A stretch of 22,798 nucleotides of DNA from Verrucomicrobiota bacterium (GTDB lineage Bacteria > Verrucomicrobiota > Verrucomicrobiia > Opitutales > Opitutaceae), in contig JAEXPQ010000222.1 of NCBI GenBank assembly GCA_023446735.1, positions 1-22,798 on the forward strand, given 5' to 3'. Made by a program: the position numbers and the translations under genes. Shown here piece after piece: positions 14,314-22,070 of this stretch (position 1 is the first letter of the stretch; each line of letters begins with the position of its first letter). The notes beneath the pieces were generated by a model. The model worked only from the letters and a program-made list of their open reading frames with translations. It was not told the origin of the DNA and searched no databases.

Positions 14314-14348
14314 GGAAAAGAAAAGGCCGCACCGTGGCGGGTGCGGCC
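14314..14348 (-). terminator. Rho-independent terminator of the 14375-15034 gene
   Basis: Read on the minus strand, ggccgcacc and ggtgcggcc form a perfect 9-bp stem with a 6-base loop, followed directly by TTTTCTTTTCC. It begins 26 bp after the stop of the exported-repeat protein. Confidence 0.9.
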
Positions 14349-14374
14349 TGGAAAAATCATGACAGCGGACGGGC

Positions 14375-15034
14375 TCAGGGCTTGCCGAAGAGAGGGGTCT
14401 CGAGGCTGAACGAGACGTCCTCCCAGTCGTTGGTCCAGCGGTAGGGACGTTTCCACTTCTCGCGGCCGGTGGCGACGGTGACGGCGAACTCGGTGCCGGT
14501 CTTGGTGTCGAGCAGGCTGGTGGTCATCCAGGCGGCGCGGGAGCTGTAGCCGCCGCTGCCGGCGCCGAAGCTGAAACCGACCTCGCCGTGCACCTCGAGA
14601 CGGTTCGGGAAGAACTGCACCGCTTCGACCGGGCGGGTTTCGCCGGGGCTGTAGCGGGGCGTGGCGGCGACCTGATTGGCGACAAGATGGTCGACTGCGG
14701 CGGTCTCGGCGGCGGTGAGTTGGTCGAGGCCGGCGGCGCGGCGCTGGTCGACCGAGAGCGACTGCGAGAAGGCGGCCGGTTCGGTCGCCGTGGCGGCGGG
14801 TGCGGAGTCGGCGGTGGCGGCGCGCTCGGCCTTCAGGGCCGCGGCGTTGGCCTGGTTGAGGTTGAGGCGCACGAGCGCATCGAGGGCCGCGACCTGATTG
14901 GAGTCGAGGCGGGCGATGCCGGTGGCGGCGCGCTGGTCGTTGTTCAGGCTCTGCGAGAAACGCGTGGATTCCGCGGCGACGAGCGCGCCGGCGAAGAGCG
15001 GGAGCACGAGGAAGAGGTGGCGGGGGCGCAGCAT
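14375..15034 (-). CDS. Exported protein with duplicated FSQSL motif (219 aa)
   Basis: A signal peptide is clear (LRPRHLFLVLPLFAGALVAA, cleavage near AAES, residue 21). The mature protein has two copies of a 30-residue helical motif at 26-55 and 89-118, with the shared pattern FSQSL-x2-DQR-x-A-x-G-x2-L, then AA-x-D-x-LV. An Ala-rich linker joins them. Residues 135-219 are a separate, beta-type domain with aromatic and charged strands (VQFFPNRLEVHGEVGFSFGAG, WKRPYRWTNDWEDVSFSLE). I do not recognise the family. The protein is probably periplasmic or surface-exposed. The ATG at 15034 is chosen because it begins the signal peptide; the longer open frame is low-complexity. It has its own terminator. 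Confidence 0.75.
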   Translation of the reverse strand: MLRPRHLFLVLPLFAGALVAAESTRFSQSLNNDQRAATGIARLDSNQVAALDALVRLNLNQANAAALKAERAATADSAPAATATEPAAFSQSLSVDQRRAAGLDQLTAAETAAVDHLVANQVAATPRYSPGETRPVEAVQFFPNRLEVHGEVGFSFGAGSGGYSSRAAWMTTSLLDTKTGTEFAVTVATGREKWKRPYRWTNDWEDVSFSLETPLFGKP

Positions 15035-15068
15035 GGCGGTGAAAGGTGGGACTCGGGTCGAGGTGTTT

Positions 15069-15083
15069 TGTTCACTGCGAACA
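15069..15083. promoter_or_regulatory. Palindrome TGTTC-N5-GAACA upstream of the FSQSL gene
   Basis: TGTTC and GAACA (extended by one more T/A pair) flank ACTGC, 35-50 bp upstream of the ATG at 15034. Position suits an operator. The half-sites equal those I recall for the verrucomicrobial LexA box, but that box has a 4-base spacer and this has 5. Confidence 0.3.
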
Positions 15084-15256
15084 ACGCGAAAGACGAGAGC
15101 GACGCAAGGGCGGTTACCCCGGCGGCCGGCGGAGCGGATGGGCGGGCGGCGGCGTGGGAAGTGTGGCGAGAGGGTCGGGCGCGGCGCGTCCCGCTTGGAC
15201 GAGCCTGGGGAGCGGCGAAGCACCGGAGACGGCACGGCGGCGCGGGAGCCGCGCGG

Positions 15257-16078
15257 CTACGGGGACGGAAGCTTCCGGCGCTGGCGAGCGGCCTCGTAGA
15301 GGATGATGGCGGCGGCCGCGGCGACATTCAGCGAATCCACGCCGCCGGGCATGGGAATGTTCAAGGTGGCGTTGCACGCCGTTGCGACGGAGGGACGCAG
15401 GCCGTGCCCCTCGTTGCCGAACACCAGGCAAAGATCGCCGTCGAGCGGCGCGGCGGGCAGGGGTGTTCCGGAATGGGCGTCCGCGGCGGCGCAGGTCAGA
15501 CCGGCGGTTGCGCACGCGCGGAGGTCGCTGGCGAGGTCCGCGGTGGTGACCACGGGGACGGCGACCATCGCGCCCATCGAGGTGCGAACGGCGCGGCGCA
15601 ACCAGGGCGAGGCGCAGGTCTCGCCGCAGAGCACGGCCTGGGCACCGAGAGCAACGGCACTGCGCACGATGGTTCCGAGGTTCTCGGCGTTGGCGAGGCC
15701 GTCGAGCGCGACCCAGAGGCGCGGGCGGGCGGAGAGGGCGAGCAGGCCGGCCACCGTCGGGGGAGGCGGGATACGGGTGACGGCGAGCACGCCGTTGAAG
15801 AGATGGTAGCCGACCAGCTGGCGGAGGTTCTTCTCGTCGGTGACGTAAAGCGGAAGCGTTTCGGCCTGGCGGGTGAGCAGCGGGGCGAAGTGTTCGGCCC
15901 ACCGCTCGGTGCAGAGCATCGACTCCAAGGTCAGGCCGGCGGCGAGCACGCGCTCGATAAGTTTCGGTCCCTCGGCGACGAAGATGCCGGTGCGTTCGTG
16001 CTCTTCGCTGCGGCGGAGAGTGAGGTAGGGCGCAAGCGCGGGGTCTTCGAGGGAAACGATGGGAAGGCGATGCGGCAT
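15257..16078 (-). CDS. TrmH/SpoU-family RNA 2'-O-methyltransferase
   Basis: A 273-residue SPOUT enzyme that methylates ribose 2'-OH of rRNA or tRNA using SAM. The C-terminal domain shows all three knot motifs: LANAENLGTIVRSA (motif 1, about 128-141), LVFGNEGHGL (motif 2, 218-227) and NIPMPGGVDSLNVAAAAAI (motif 3, 240-258). Residues about 10-100 hold the small substrate-binding domain (GIFVAEGPKLIERVL). The exact target base cannot be given; the two-domain length suits 23S rRNA or tRNA members. The ATG at 16078 starts the N-terminal domain; sequence upstream is the hexamer repeat. It lies downstream of the cation transporter. Confidence 0.9.
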   Translation of the reverse strand: MPHRLPIVSLEDPALAPYLTLRRSEEHERTGIFVAEGPKLIERVLAAGLTLESMLCTERWAEHFAPLLTRQAETLPLYVTDEKNLRQLVGYHLFNGVLAVTRIPPPPTVAGLLALSARPRLWVALDGLANAENLGTIVRSAVALGAQAVLCGETCASPWLRRAVRTSMGAMVAVPVVTTADLASDLRACATAGLTCAAADAHSGTPLPAAPLDGDLCLVFGNEGHGLRPSVATACNATLNIPMPGGVDSLNVAAAAAIILYEAARQRRKLPSP

Positions 16079-16151
16079 CGGGGTGCGGCGGAGGGGGGAT
16101 GTAGGGGAGCGGAGGGAGGGCTGAGGTGGGCCGGGGAAGGGGCGAAGGGGT

Positions 16152-16199
16152 GTAGGAGCAGGAGTAGGAGTAGGAGAACGAGAATGAGAACGAGAATGA
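16152..16199. repeat. Hexamer tandem array (8 units)
   Basis: Eight consecutive 6-base units: gtagga, gcagga, gtagga, gtagga, gaacga, gaatga, gaacga, gaatga. It starts directly beyond the stop of the cation transporter (16201) and lies in the 122-bp gap before the TrmH start. On the transcribed strand it is a C/T-rich tract. Confidence 0.8.
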
Positions 16200-16200
16200 G

Positions 16201-17154
16201 TTAGCGGGAGGGGCGGTCGAGGGTGGTGTCGGACCAGGAGGCGGGGTCCTCGACGGGTTCGAGATGGGTGAAGACCGTGGAGTCGGGCAGGAGGGCGCGA
16301 ATCTCGGCCTCGATGAGTTCGACGAGATCGTGCCCCTGCTGGACCGTCCACAATCCTGGGACCAGCACATCGAAGTTGATGAACTTCCGGGCGCCGGCCT
16401 GGCGGGTGCGGAGGTTGTGGAATTGGGCTCCGGCGGTCTCGTGGGAGCGGAGGACCGCGCGCACTTTTTCCAGATCGGCCGGGGCAAGCGCGGTATCCAT
16501 CAGGCCGGCGACGGAGCGTCGGACGATACCGGTGCCGGTCCAGACGATGTTGGCGGCGACCACGAGGGCCACCACCGGATCGAGCCATTGCCATCCGGTG
16601 AGGGCGACGAGGGCGATCGCGGCGACGACACCGACGGAAGTCCAGACGTCGGTCAGGAGGTGGTGGGCATTGGCCTCTAGGGTGATGGAGCGGCCGCGTT
16701 TGCCGGCGCGCAGGATCACGAGGGCGACGATAAGGTTGATGGCAGAGGCCGCGACGGAGACAGCCAGACCAACGCCAACCTGTTCGATGGGCTTCGGGTG
16801 CAGCAGGCGGAACGCGGCCGTGTAGGCGATGCTGCCCGCGGCGAGCAGGATGAGCGTGCCCTCGACTCCACTGGAGAAATACTCGGCCTTGCTGTGGCCG
16901 TAGGCGTGGTCCTCGTCGGCGGGGCGTGCGGCGACCTGCAACATCAGCAAAGCCATGATGCCGCCGGCGAGGTTGACGAGGGATTCGACGGCGTCGGACA
17001 GAAGGCCGACGGAATCGGTGAGCAGGTACGCGATCGCCTTGAGCGCGATCGTCACGATTGCGGCGGCGATCGAGAGCCAGGCGAAGCGGGTGAGGGAGTC
17101 GCGTTCCATCGAGGGCGTCGAAGGAAGCGGACGGCGGGGGAAGCGTCGAGGCAT
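16201..17154 (-). CDS. Cation diffusion facilitator (CDF) transporter
   Basis: A 317-residue inner-membrane proton-coupled metal exporter. Six helices fit the hydrophobic pattern between residues 25 and 215. The membrane metal site shows E57-SLV-N61 in helix 2, instead of the D-SLVD seen in zinc transporters, and H165-LLT-D169 in helix 5. DEDHAYGHSKAEYFSSGVEG after helix 2 is family-typical. Residues 220-317 form the cytoplasmic metal-binding domain (FINFDVLVPG... VQQGHDLVELIEAEI). GAGGA precedes the ATG at 17154, which supports that start; an ATG at 17109 is closer to helix 1. The E/N pair may shift specificity away from zinc. It lies 87 bp downstream of accA. Confidence 0.9.
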   Translation of the reverse strand: MPRRFPRRPLPSTPSMERDSLTRFAWLSIAAAIVTIALKAIAYLLTDSVGLLSDAVESLVNLAGGIMALLMLQVAARPADEDHAYGHSKAEYFSSGVEGTLILLAAGSIAYTAAFRLLHPKPIEQVGVGLAVSVAASAINLIVALVILRAGKRGRSITLEANAHHLLTDVWTSVGVVAAIALVALTGWQWLDPVVALVVAANIVWTGTGIVRRSVAGLMDTALAPADLEKVRAVLRSHETAGAQFHNLRTRQAGARKFINFDVLVPGLWTVQQGHDLVELIEAEIRALLPDSTVFTHLEPVEDPASWSDTTLDRPSR

Positions 17155-17241
17155 TGTGTCCTCGGCTACAGATCGGGCGGGCGTCAACCGCCGCGACGGG
17201 CTGCCCGGGGGCCGGGACGCGCCGGGGGGATGGGGCGGCGG

Positions 17242-18213
17242 CTACGCCGGTACCTCGGCGAATTTCCCGAGGTGACGGAAAAACTCGTAGCGTTGGGCGA
17301 GGAGCGTCTCCACGGGGAGGGCGGCGATCTCGCCCAAGTGGCGTTCGAGCGCGGCGCCGAGCGTCTGCGCGGCGGCGGCGGGATCGTAGTGGGCGCCGCC
17401 GAGCGGTTCGGGCAGGATCTCGTGGGCGACACCGAGGCGGGTGAGTTCGGCGGCGTCGAGTTTGAGCGCTTCCGCGGCCTTGGGGGCGGCGGCGCGGTCC
17501 TTCCACAGAATGGCGGCGCAGCCCTCGGGCGAGATCACGGAATAGTAGCTGTTCTCAAAAACGAGCACGCGATCGGTCACACCGATGCCCAGCGCGCCGC
17601 CCGAGCCGCCTTCGCCGATGACGATGCCGATGCTCGGAGTGCGCAGGACGGCCATCTCGCGGATGTTGACGGCGATGGCTTCGGCCACGTGGCGTTCCTC
17701 GGCGCCGATGCCCGGGAAGGCGCCCGGGGTGTCGATGAAGCTGATGACGGGCAGACCGAACTTCTCGGCGAGGCGCATGAGACGGAGGGCCTTGCGGTAG
17801 CCCTCGGGGTTGGGCATGCCGAAGTTGCGCTCGAGATTCTCCTTCGTGTCGCGGCCTTTTTGTTGCGCGACGATCATGACCGGTCGGCCGCGGAAGGAGG
17901 CGGTGCCGCCGATGAGCGCGCGGTCGTCGTTGAACTGGCGATCGCCGTGGAGTTCCTGGAAGCCGGTGAAGAGGGCGCCGATGTAGTCGAGGGCGTAGGG
18001 GCGCTTGGGGTGGCGCGCGATCTGGACGCGCTGCCAAGCGGTGAGGTTGCGGTAGATGCTGCGCTTGGTCTCCTCGATCTTGACCTCGATGGCGGCGATC
18101 TCGGTGGTGGCGCCGACCTTGTTCTTGAGGGCGAGCTCGCGCAGGTGGGCGAGTTGCTTTTCGAGGTCGCGAATGGGTTTTTCGAATTCGAGCAGGAGCG
18201 GCGGCTTTTCCAT
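17242..18213 (-). CDS. accA: Acetyl-CoA carboxylase carboxyltransferase subunit alpha
   Basis: A 323-residue subunit that, with AccD, transfers the carboxyl group from biotin carrier to acetyl-CoA to make malonyl-CoA for fatty acid synthesis. The N-terminal helix region (PPLLLEFEKPIRDLEKQL) is typical of AccA. Core motifs are IARHPKRPYALDYIG (66-79), FQELHGDR, GRDTKENLERNFGMPNPEGYRKA (120-142), SFIDTPGAFPGIGAEER (158-174), GEGGSGGALGIG (200-211) and YSVISPEGCAAILWKD (224-239). All key glycines are present; the residue after AEER is His where Gly is usual. Length is normal. No Shine-Dalgarno is visible. accD is not in the window. Confidence 0.96.
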   Translation of the reverse strand: MEKPPLLLEFEKPIRDLEKQLAHLRELALKNKVGATTEIAAIEVKIEETKRSIYRNLTAWQRVQIARHPKRPYALDYIGALFTGFQELHGDRQFNDDRALIGGTASFRGRPVMIVAQQKGRDTKENLERNFGMPNPEGYRKALRLMRLAEKFGLPVISFIDTPGAFPGIGAEERHVAEAIAVNIREMAVLRTPSIGIVIGEGGSGGALGIGVTDRVLVFENSYYSVISPEGCAAILWKDRAAAPKAAEALKLDAAELTRLGVAHEILPEPLGGAHYDPAAAAQTLGAALERHLGEIAALPVETLLAQRYEFFRHLGKFAEVPA

Positions 18214-18631
18214 GGTAGCGGACGGTGGCGCGAAGTCCGGGTATGCGGGCGACGCCGCGGGGCGTCAACGAGTTGGGCAACTGGGTGGGGCGAATGAAGC
18301 CGGCGGAATGCTGGTCGGTGGCGCTAGAAGCGGACCGGCCCCGGGGCAGGTGGGCCCGGAGGGCGGACGGGCGCCGCGAGAGCGTGAGCGGAACCGGGCC
18401 CGCGCAGGCGAGCGCGGATGTTTACGCTCACGGTCGTGAGGGTAAACATCCGGCGCGGCGCGCGACGGGGGGAGAACGCCGGTTGTTGGTGCAACTCTGC
18501 TCGCCGGCGGCGTTTCGGGGGCGGAGGTGGGTGGGGCGCATTAACGTGCTATCGTTGGAGCGAGGCCGGGGGCTTGGAGGCGAAATTTGTGTCGTTAACC
18601 GGGGGTGCCGGGGCTCATTTCGCCCTTTTGC
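18214..18631. other. 418-bp divergent intergenic region between accA and MATE gene
   Basis: No gene is supported here. It must hold the accA and MATE promoters. The dominant structure is the stem-loop at 18415-18452. AT-richer pieces lie at about 18540-18600 (gcattaacgtgctatcg and aatttgtgtcgttaacc), a plausible place for the MATE promoter, though I cannot fix the -10 and -35. Confidence 0.5.
18415..18452. repeat. 38-bp near-perfect stem-loop
   Basis: The outer arms CGGATGTTTAC and GTAAACATCCG pair over 11 bases. After one G/G mismatch an inner CTCAC/GTGAG stem pairs over 5 bases around a GGTC loop. It lies about 200 bp upstream of both accA and the MATE gene. It has no U-tract, so it may be an operator, a structured repeat or an RNA element. 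Confidence 0.7.
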
Positions 18632-20032
18632 ATGAAAGCTCCCTCCGCGGACCAACCCAAACTGCTGTCACTGGCCTGGCCGATCTTCGTCGAGCAAGGG
18701 CTGCGCGTGCTCATCGGCACGGTCGACACGTTCATGGTAAGCCATCTGGGCGACGATGCGGTGGCGGGCGTGGGCGTGGCGGCGCAGGTGTTCACGTTGT
18801 TCATCATCCTCTTCGCGTTCATCGGCATCGGCAGCAGCGTGGTGATCACGCATCACCTCGGGGCCAAGGACAGGGCGGGGGCCGACCAGATTTCGATGAC
18901 GGCCATCGCGGCCAACACCTGGATCGGCGTGGCGGCGAGCGTGCTGGTGGTGTTGCTGGCGGAACCGATGCTACGGATGATGGGACTGGAGGCGGGGGCG
19001 ATGGCCTTCGCCAAGCCGTTCCTGCTGCTCATGGGCGGCACGCTCTTTCTCGAGGCGATGAACGGCGCTATCGCAGCCACGCTGCGCGCCCACACCCACA
19101 CGCGCGACGCGATGTGGGTCACGGGTGGGCAGAACGTGCTCAACGTGATCGGCAACTGCCTGTTGCTCTTCGGCCTCTGCGGCTTCCCGAAGCTGGGCGT
19201 GGTGGGCGTAGCGATTTCGGGCATCGTGAGCCGCGCGGCGGCGAGCGTCGCGTTGTGGTTCCTGCTCGAATGGCGCACGCACCTGAAGGTCCGCGCCCGC
19301 GACTTTTTCGCGATCCAGCGTTCCAAGCTCGGGGCGATCCTGCACATCGGCCTGCCGGCGGCGGGCGAGCATACGAGCTGGTGGTTGGCGTTCATGGTGA
19401 TCACGCGCTTCTGCGCCGAGATGGGCGGCAGCGCGCTGGCGACCCAACAATACGTGATGAACATCATCCGTTGGGTGGTCCTCATGAACGTCTCGATCGG
19501 TCTCGGCACCGAGATCATCACGGGCCACCTGATCGGTGCGGGGCGTTTCCAGGATGCTTACGACGGCCTGATGCGCAGCGTGCGGCTCGGCCTGCGGTGC
19601 GCGACGATCGGAGCGGTGCTCATCGCGGCGACGGCGCCCTGGCTCATGGGCGCGTTCACGAGCGACCCGGCGATCATCGCGACCGGCGTGCTGCTCTTGC
19701 GCATCGGTCTGGCGATCGAGCCGGGCCGGGTCTTCAACGTCGTCGTGATCAACTCCCTGCGCGCGACCGGCGACGCGCGTTTCCCGGTGCTCGTCGGCCT
19801 GTGCGTGATGTGGGGCGTGTGGGTGCCGTTGTCCTGGCTGCTCGGGCTGAAGCTCGGCTGGGGCATGGCCGGCATCTGGTGTGCGATGGCGTGCGACGAA
19901 TGGACCCGCGGCTTGCTGATGTATTGGCGTTGGCGGAAATGGAAATGGTTGCCGTACGCCGAACGCAGCCGCGCGCACGCCCAGGAGAAGGCGCTGGGCG
20001 AGGCGCAAAACACCGCCGTGGTGGAGGCGTAG
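18632..20032 (+). CDS. MATE-family efflux transporter
   Basis: A 466-residue inner-membrane exporter with about 12 helices, coupling cation influx to export of organic cations or drugs. The first helix region SLAWPIFVEQGLRVLIGTVDTFMVSHLGDDAVAGVGVAAQV is the MatE signature; the second half repeats it (LHIGLPAAGEHTSWWLAFMVITRF... LATQQYVMNI). The loop GLGTEIITGHLIGAGRFQDAYDG also fits. A basic, Trp-rich C-terminus (YWRWRKWKW) is cytoplasmic. The ATG at 18632 is used; a start at 18605 would add 9 residues. No Shine-Dalgarno is visible. Substrate unknown. It stands alone between accA and the porin gene. Confidence 0.93.
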   Translation: MKAPSADQPKLLSLAWPIFVEQGLRVLIGTVDTFMVSHLGDDAVAGVGVAAQVFTLFIILFAFIGIGSSVVITHHLGAKDRAGADQISMTAIAANTWIGVAASVLVVLLAEPMLRMMGLEAGAMAFAKPFLLLMGGTLFLEAMNGAIAATLRAHTHTRDAMWVTGGQNVLNVIGNCLLLFGLCGFPKLGVVGVAISGIVSRAAASVALWFLLEWRTHLKVRARDFFAIQRSKLGAILHIGLPAAGEHTSWWLAFMVITRFCAEMGGSALATQQYVMNIIRWVVLMNVSIGLGTEIITGHLIGAGRFQDAYDGLMRSVRLGLRCATIGAVLIAATAPWLMGAFTSDPAIIATGVLLLRIGLAIEPGRVFNVVVINSLRATGDARFPVLVGLCVMWGVWVPLSWLLGLKLGWGMAGIWCAMACDEWTRGLLMYWRWRKWKWLPYAERSRAHAQEKALGEAQNTAVVEA

Positions 20033-20086
20033 CCCGAATCCCGGGTCGAGACTGTTGGCGGCTTCTGCCCCGGGCGAACGATCCGG

Positions 20087-20124
20087 CCTAGGATTTTTCC
20101 TGAGGCGGTCCTAGGAATTTTTCG
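20087..20124. repeat. Two tandem CCTAGGA-(A)TTTTTC repeats
   Basis: cctaggatttttc at 20087 and cctaggaatttttcg at 20110 are direct repeats 23 bases apart; CCTAGG is itself a palindrome. They lie about 55 bp after the MATE stop and 215 bp before the porin start. The whole 20033-20336 gap has no supported gene. Two sites at near two-helix-turn spacing could be a regulator's operator, or part of the MATE transcript end. Confidence 0.45.
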
Positions 20125-20336
20125 CCCCGGCGCCGGTTGCACCCGCGTCGTGGCGGAGTTGGGGCGCCGGGTTTGCTCTGGAACGAGCCGTTTTCCGGGT
20201 GGTTCGGTCCTCGGGAAGCGGAGGGCGCCGTAGCAGTTATTGTGTTGCCGGGGGGGGGCGCGGGGTTCTCCTTCAGCGCCCCTTGGGCGGGCCGATAGAG
20301 GGATTTCCCGCCCCCCGACTGATGACTCATCCTGTT

Positions 20337-21701
20337 ATGACCAAACTACTCAGCCGCAGTCTCTGCGTTTCGTTCCTCCTCGCCGCCGGCGCGACCGGCG
20401 TGCTCGCCCAGTCCTCGGGCTCCGCTTCCGGCGCCAAGCCGGTCATGCAATGGGGCGGCGATTTCCGCTTCCGTTACGAGGGCTACATGAACGCCCAGAC
20501 GCTCAACAACGCGGCCGCCTTCAACGACCGCGACTACTTCCGCGCGCGCCTGCGCGTCTGGGAGACCACCAGCCCGTTCCCGGGCGTGACGCTCTTCGGC
20601 CGCGTATCCGCCGAACCGCGTTACTGGTTCGACGCCGCCACCAAGGCCGGCGACGGCACCGAGTGGAAGTACGCGCTCGTCGACAACATGTACGCGAAGT
20701 GGACGACCGAGATCGATGGCACGCCCGTGGTCGCCACCTTGGGCCGCCAGGACATCCAGTTCGCCGACCAGTGGCTGGTGACCGATGGCACCCCGCTCGA
20801 CGGGTCCTGGACGAACCACTTCGACGGACTGCGCGTTGCGATCGATGCCAAGAGCATCAAGACCAAGTTCGATGTGATCGGCTTCAACCAGCAGGCCTAT
20901 CCCGGCGACCGGTTCCCGATCCTCGGCAGCGACCGGCGCGCCGCCGCCCTCCACGAACAGGACGAGACCGGCCTCATCCTCTACGCCTCCAACAAGTCGG
21001 TGCAGAACACCACGCTCGACGGCTACTTCATCTACAAGGGCGACGACCGCGTGACCGCGCGCGGCTACAACGCCGACATCTACACCCTCGGCGGTCGCAT
21101 CGCCGGCACGCCGGAGGAGCATTGGCAGTACTCGGTGGAGGTCGCCTACCAGTGGGGCCGCCGCAACGACTCGGTTTTCCCGACCTCGCGCGACGTGTCG
21201 GCCTACGGCGGCCTCGCCAAGCTGACGTATTCCTTCAAGGACAGCCTCAACAACCAGGTCACGTTCCTCACCGAGTACCTCTCCGGTGACCGCCGCAGCA
21301 GCACCGGCAAGGACGAGATGTTCGACGTCCTCTGGGGCCGCACGCCGCGCGTGAGCGAGGTGTGGGCCGTGGCGATCGGCCAGGAGACCGGCCGCAACGC
21401 CCAGTACTCGAACCTCTACCGCCTGGGCGCCACCTGGAGCCTCGCCCCGAGCAAGAGCCTGAACCTCGCGGCGACCTACTGCGCGCTCTTCGCGCTCGAG
21501 GACAACCCGACGCGCACGACCAGCGCGCTCTTCAGCCGCGACGGCAGCTTCCGCGGCCACCTGATTCAGCTCTCGGCCAAGCAGAAGTTCAGCAAGCGCC
21601 TCAGCGGCCTGCTCCTCGCCGAATGGTGTCCGATGGGCAGCTACTACAAGCACACGGACGAGATGATGTTCCTGCGCGCCGAGCTGCTCACCACCTGGTA
21701 A
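20337..21701 (+). CDS. Alginate-export/porin-family outer-membrane protein
   Basis: A 454-residue beta-barrel protein. The signal peptide is clear (TKLLSRSLCVSFLLAAGATGVLAQ, cleavage near residue 25). The mature part starts with WGGDFRFRYEGYMNAQTLNN...DRDYFRARLRVWET, the alternating aromatic strands typical of the alginate-export porin group, and continues as repeated amphipathic strands (KYALVDNMYAKWTTEID, TLGRQDIQF, HWQYSVEVAYQWGRR). It ends in an aromatic residue (ELLTTW), as barrels often do. It likely passes small polar or anionic solutes; alginate itself is not implied. Codons here favour C endings more than neighbouring genes, suggesting high expression. The ATG at 20337 is used; one at 20322 is in frame. 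Confidence 0.85.
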   Translation: MTKLLSRSLCVSFLLAAGATGVLAQSSGSASGAKPVMQWGGDFRFRYEGYMNAQTLNNAAAFNDRDYFRARLRVWETTSPFPGVTLFGRVSAEPRYWFDAATKAGDGTEWKYALVDNMYAKWTTEIDGTPVVATLGRQDIQFADQWLVTDGTPLDGSWTNHFDGLRVAIDAKSIKTKFDVIGFNQQAYPGDRFPILGSDRRAAALHEQDETGLILYASNKSVQNTTLDGYFIYKGDDRVTARGYNADIYTLGGRIAGTPEEHWQYSVEVAYQWGRRNDSVFPTSRDVSAYGGLAKLTYSFKDSLNNQVTFLTEYLSGDRRSSTGKDEMFDVLWGRTPRVSEVWAVAIGQETGRNAQYSNLYRLGATWSLAPSKSLNLAATYCALFALEDNPTRTTSALFSRDGSFRGHLIQLSAKQKFSKRLSGLLLAEWCPMGSYYKHTDEMMFLRAELLTTW

Positions 21702-21727
21702 GCGTCCTGCGCCAGTTCTCCTCTTCG

Positions 21728-21766
21728 ACGCCCGGTCGGCCCGCGCCGTCCGGGCGTTCTTGTTTT
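21728..21766 (+). terminator. Rho-independent terminator of the porin gene
   Basis: acgcccgg and ccgggcgt form an 8-bp stem around a 14-base loop, followed by TTCTTGTTTT. It starts 26 bp after the porin stop. Confidence 0.85.
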
Positions 21767-21859
21767 CCGAATTCCGGATCGAGCGACGGCGAGGTGCGCG
21801 GGCGAATCGCAACCCGGTCGCAAACGTCATCATCGGACGGATTCGTTCATCGCGCCTGT

Positions 21860-22022
21860 GGGTGGACCCGCTTGTCCCAAGCGGGCCGCGGGTGCAGCCC
21901 GCGACCCGAACGTGAGTCGTAGCTGCGCGCCCTTGGGGAGAGGCCATGGCGGCGCGCAGGTCTGCTCGTACGGTTTCGCGCTGCTCACGTCCGCGCCGGC
22001 GTTGGGACAACGCCGCCCACCC
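21860..22022. repeat. Paired REP-like hairpin element, copy 2
   Basis: A 163-bp element with the same layout as copy 1 at 512-637. The left end has GGGTGG, then a CCCGCTTG/CAAGCGGG stem with a TCC loop. The right end has a GGCGTTG/CAACGCC stem with a GGA loop, then CCACCC. Its ends, read inward, agree at about 14 of 19 positions. Between them are two more hairpins: CGCGGG/CCCGCG (21887-21903) and a 9-bp CTGCGCGCC/GGCGCGCAG stem (21923-21959). It fills most of the 21767-22070 gap, where no gene is supported. Confidence 0.7.
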
Positions 22023-22070
22023 GCAAGCGTTCTGCTTGTGCGGATTCTGGCCTCACGCCTGCGCTTGATC

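Noticed and set aside
14588..16204. Plus-strand 538-codon frame opposite the FSQSL and TrmH genes
   Set aside because: Gly/Ala/Arg-rich shadow ending in a translated hexamer repeat; no domain.
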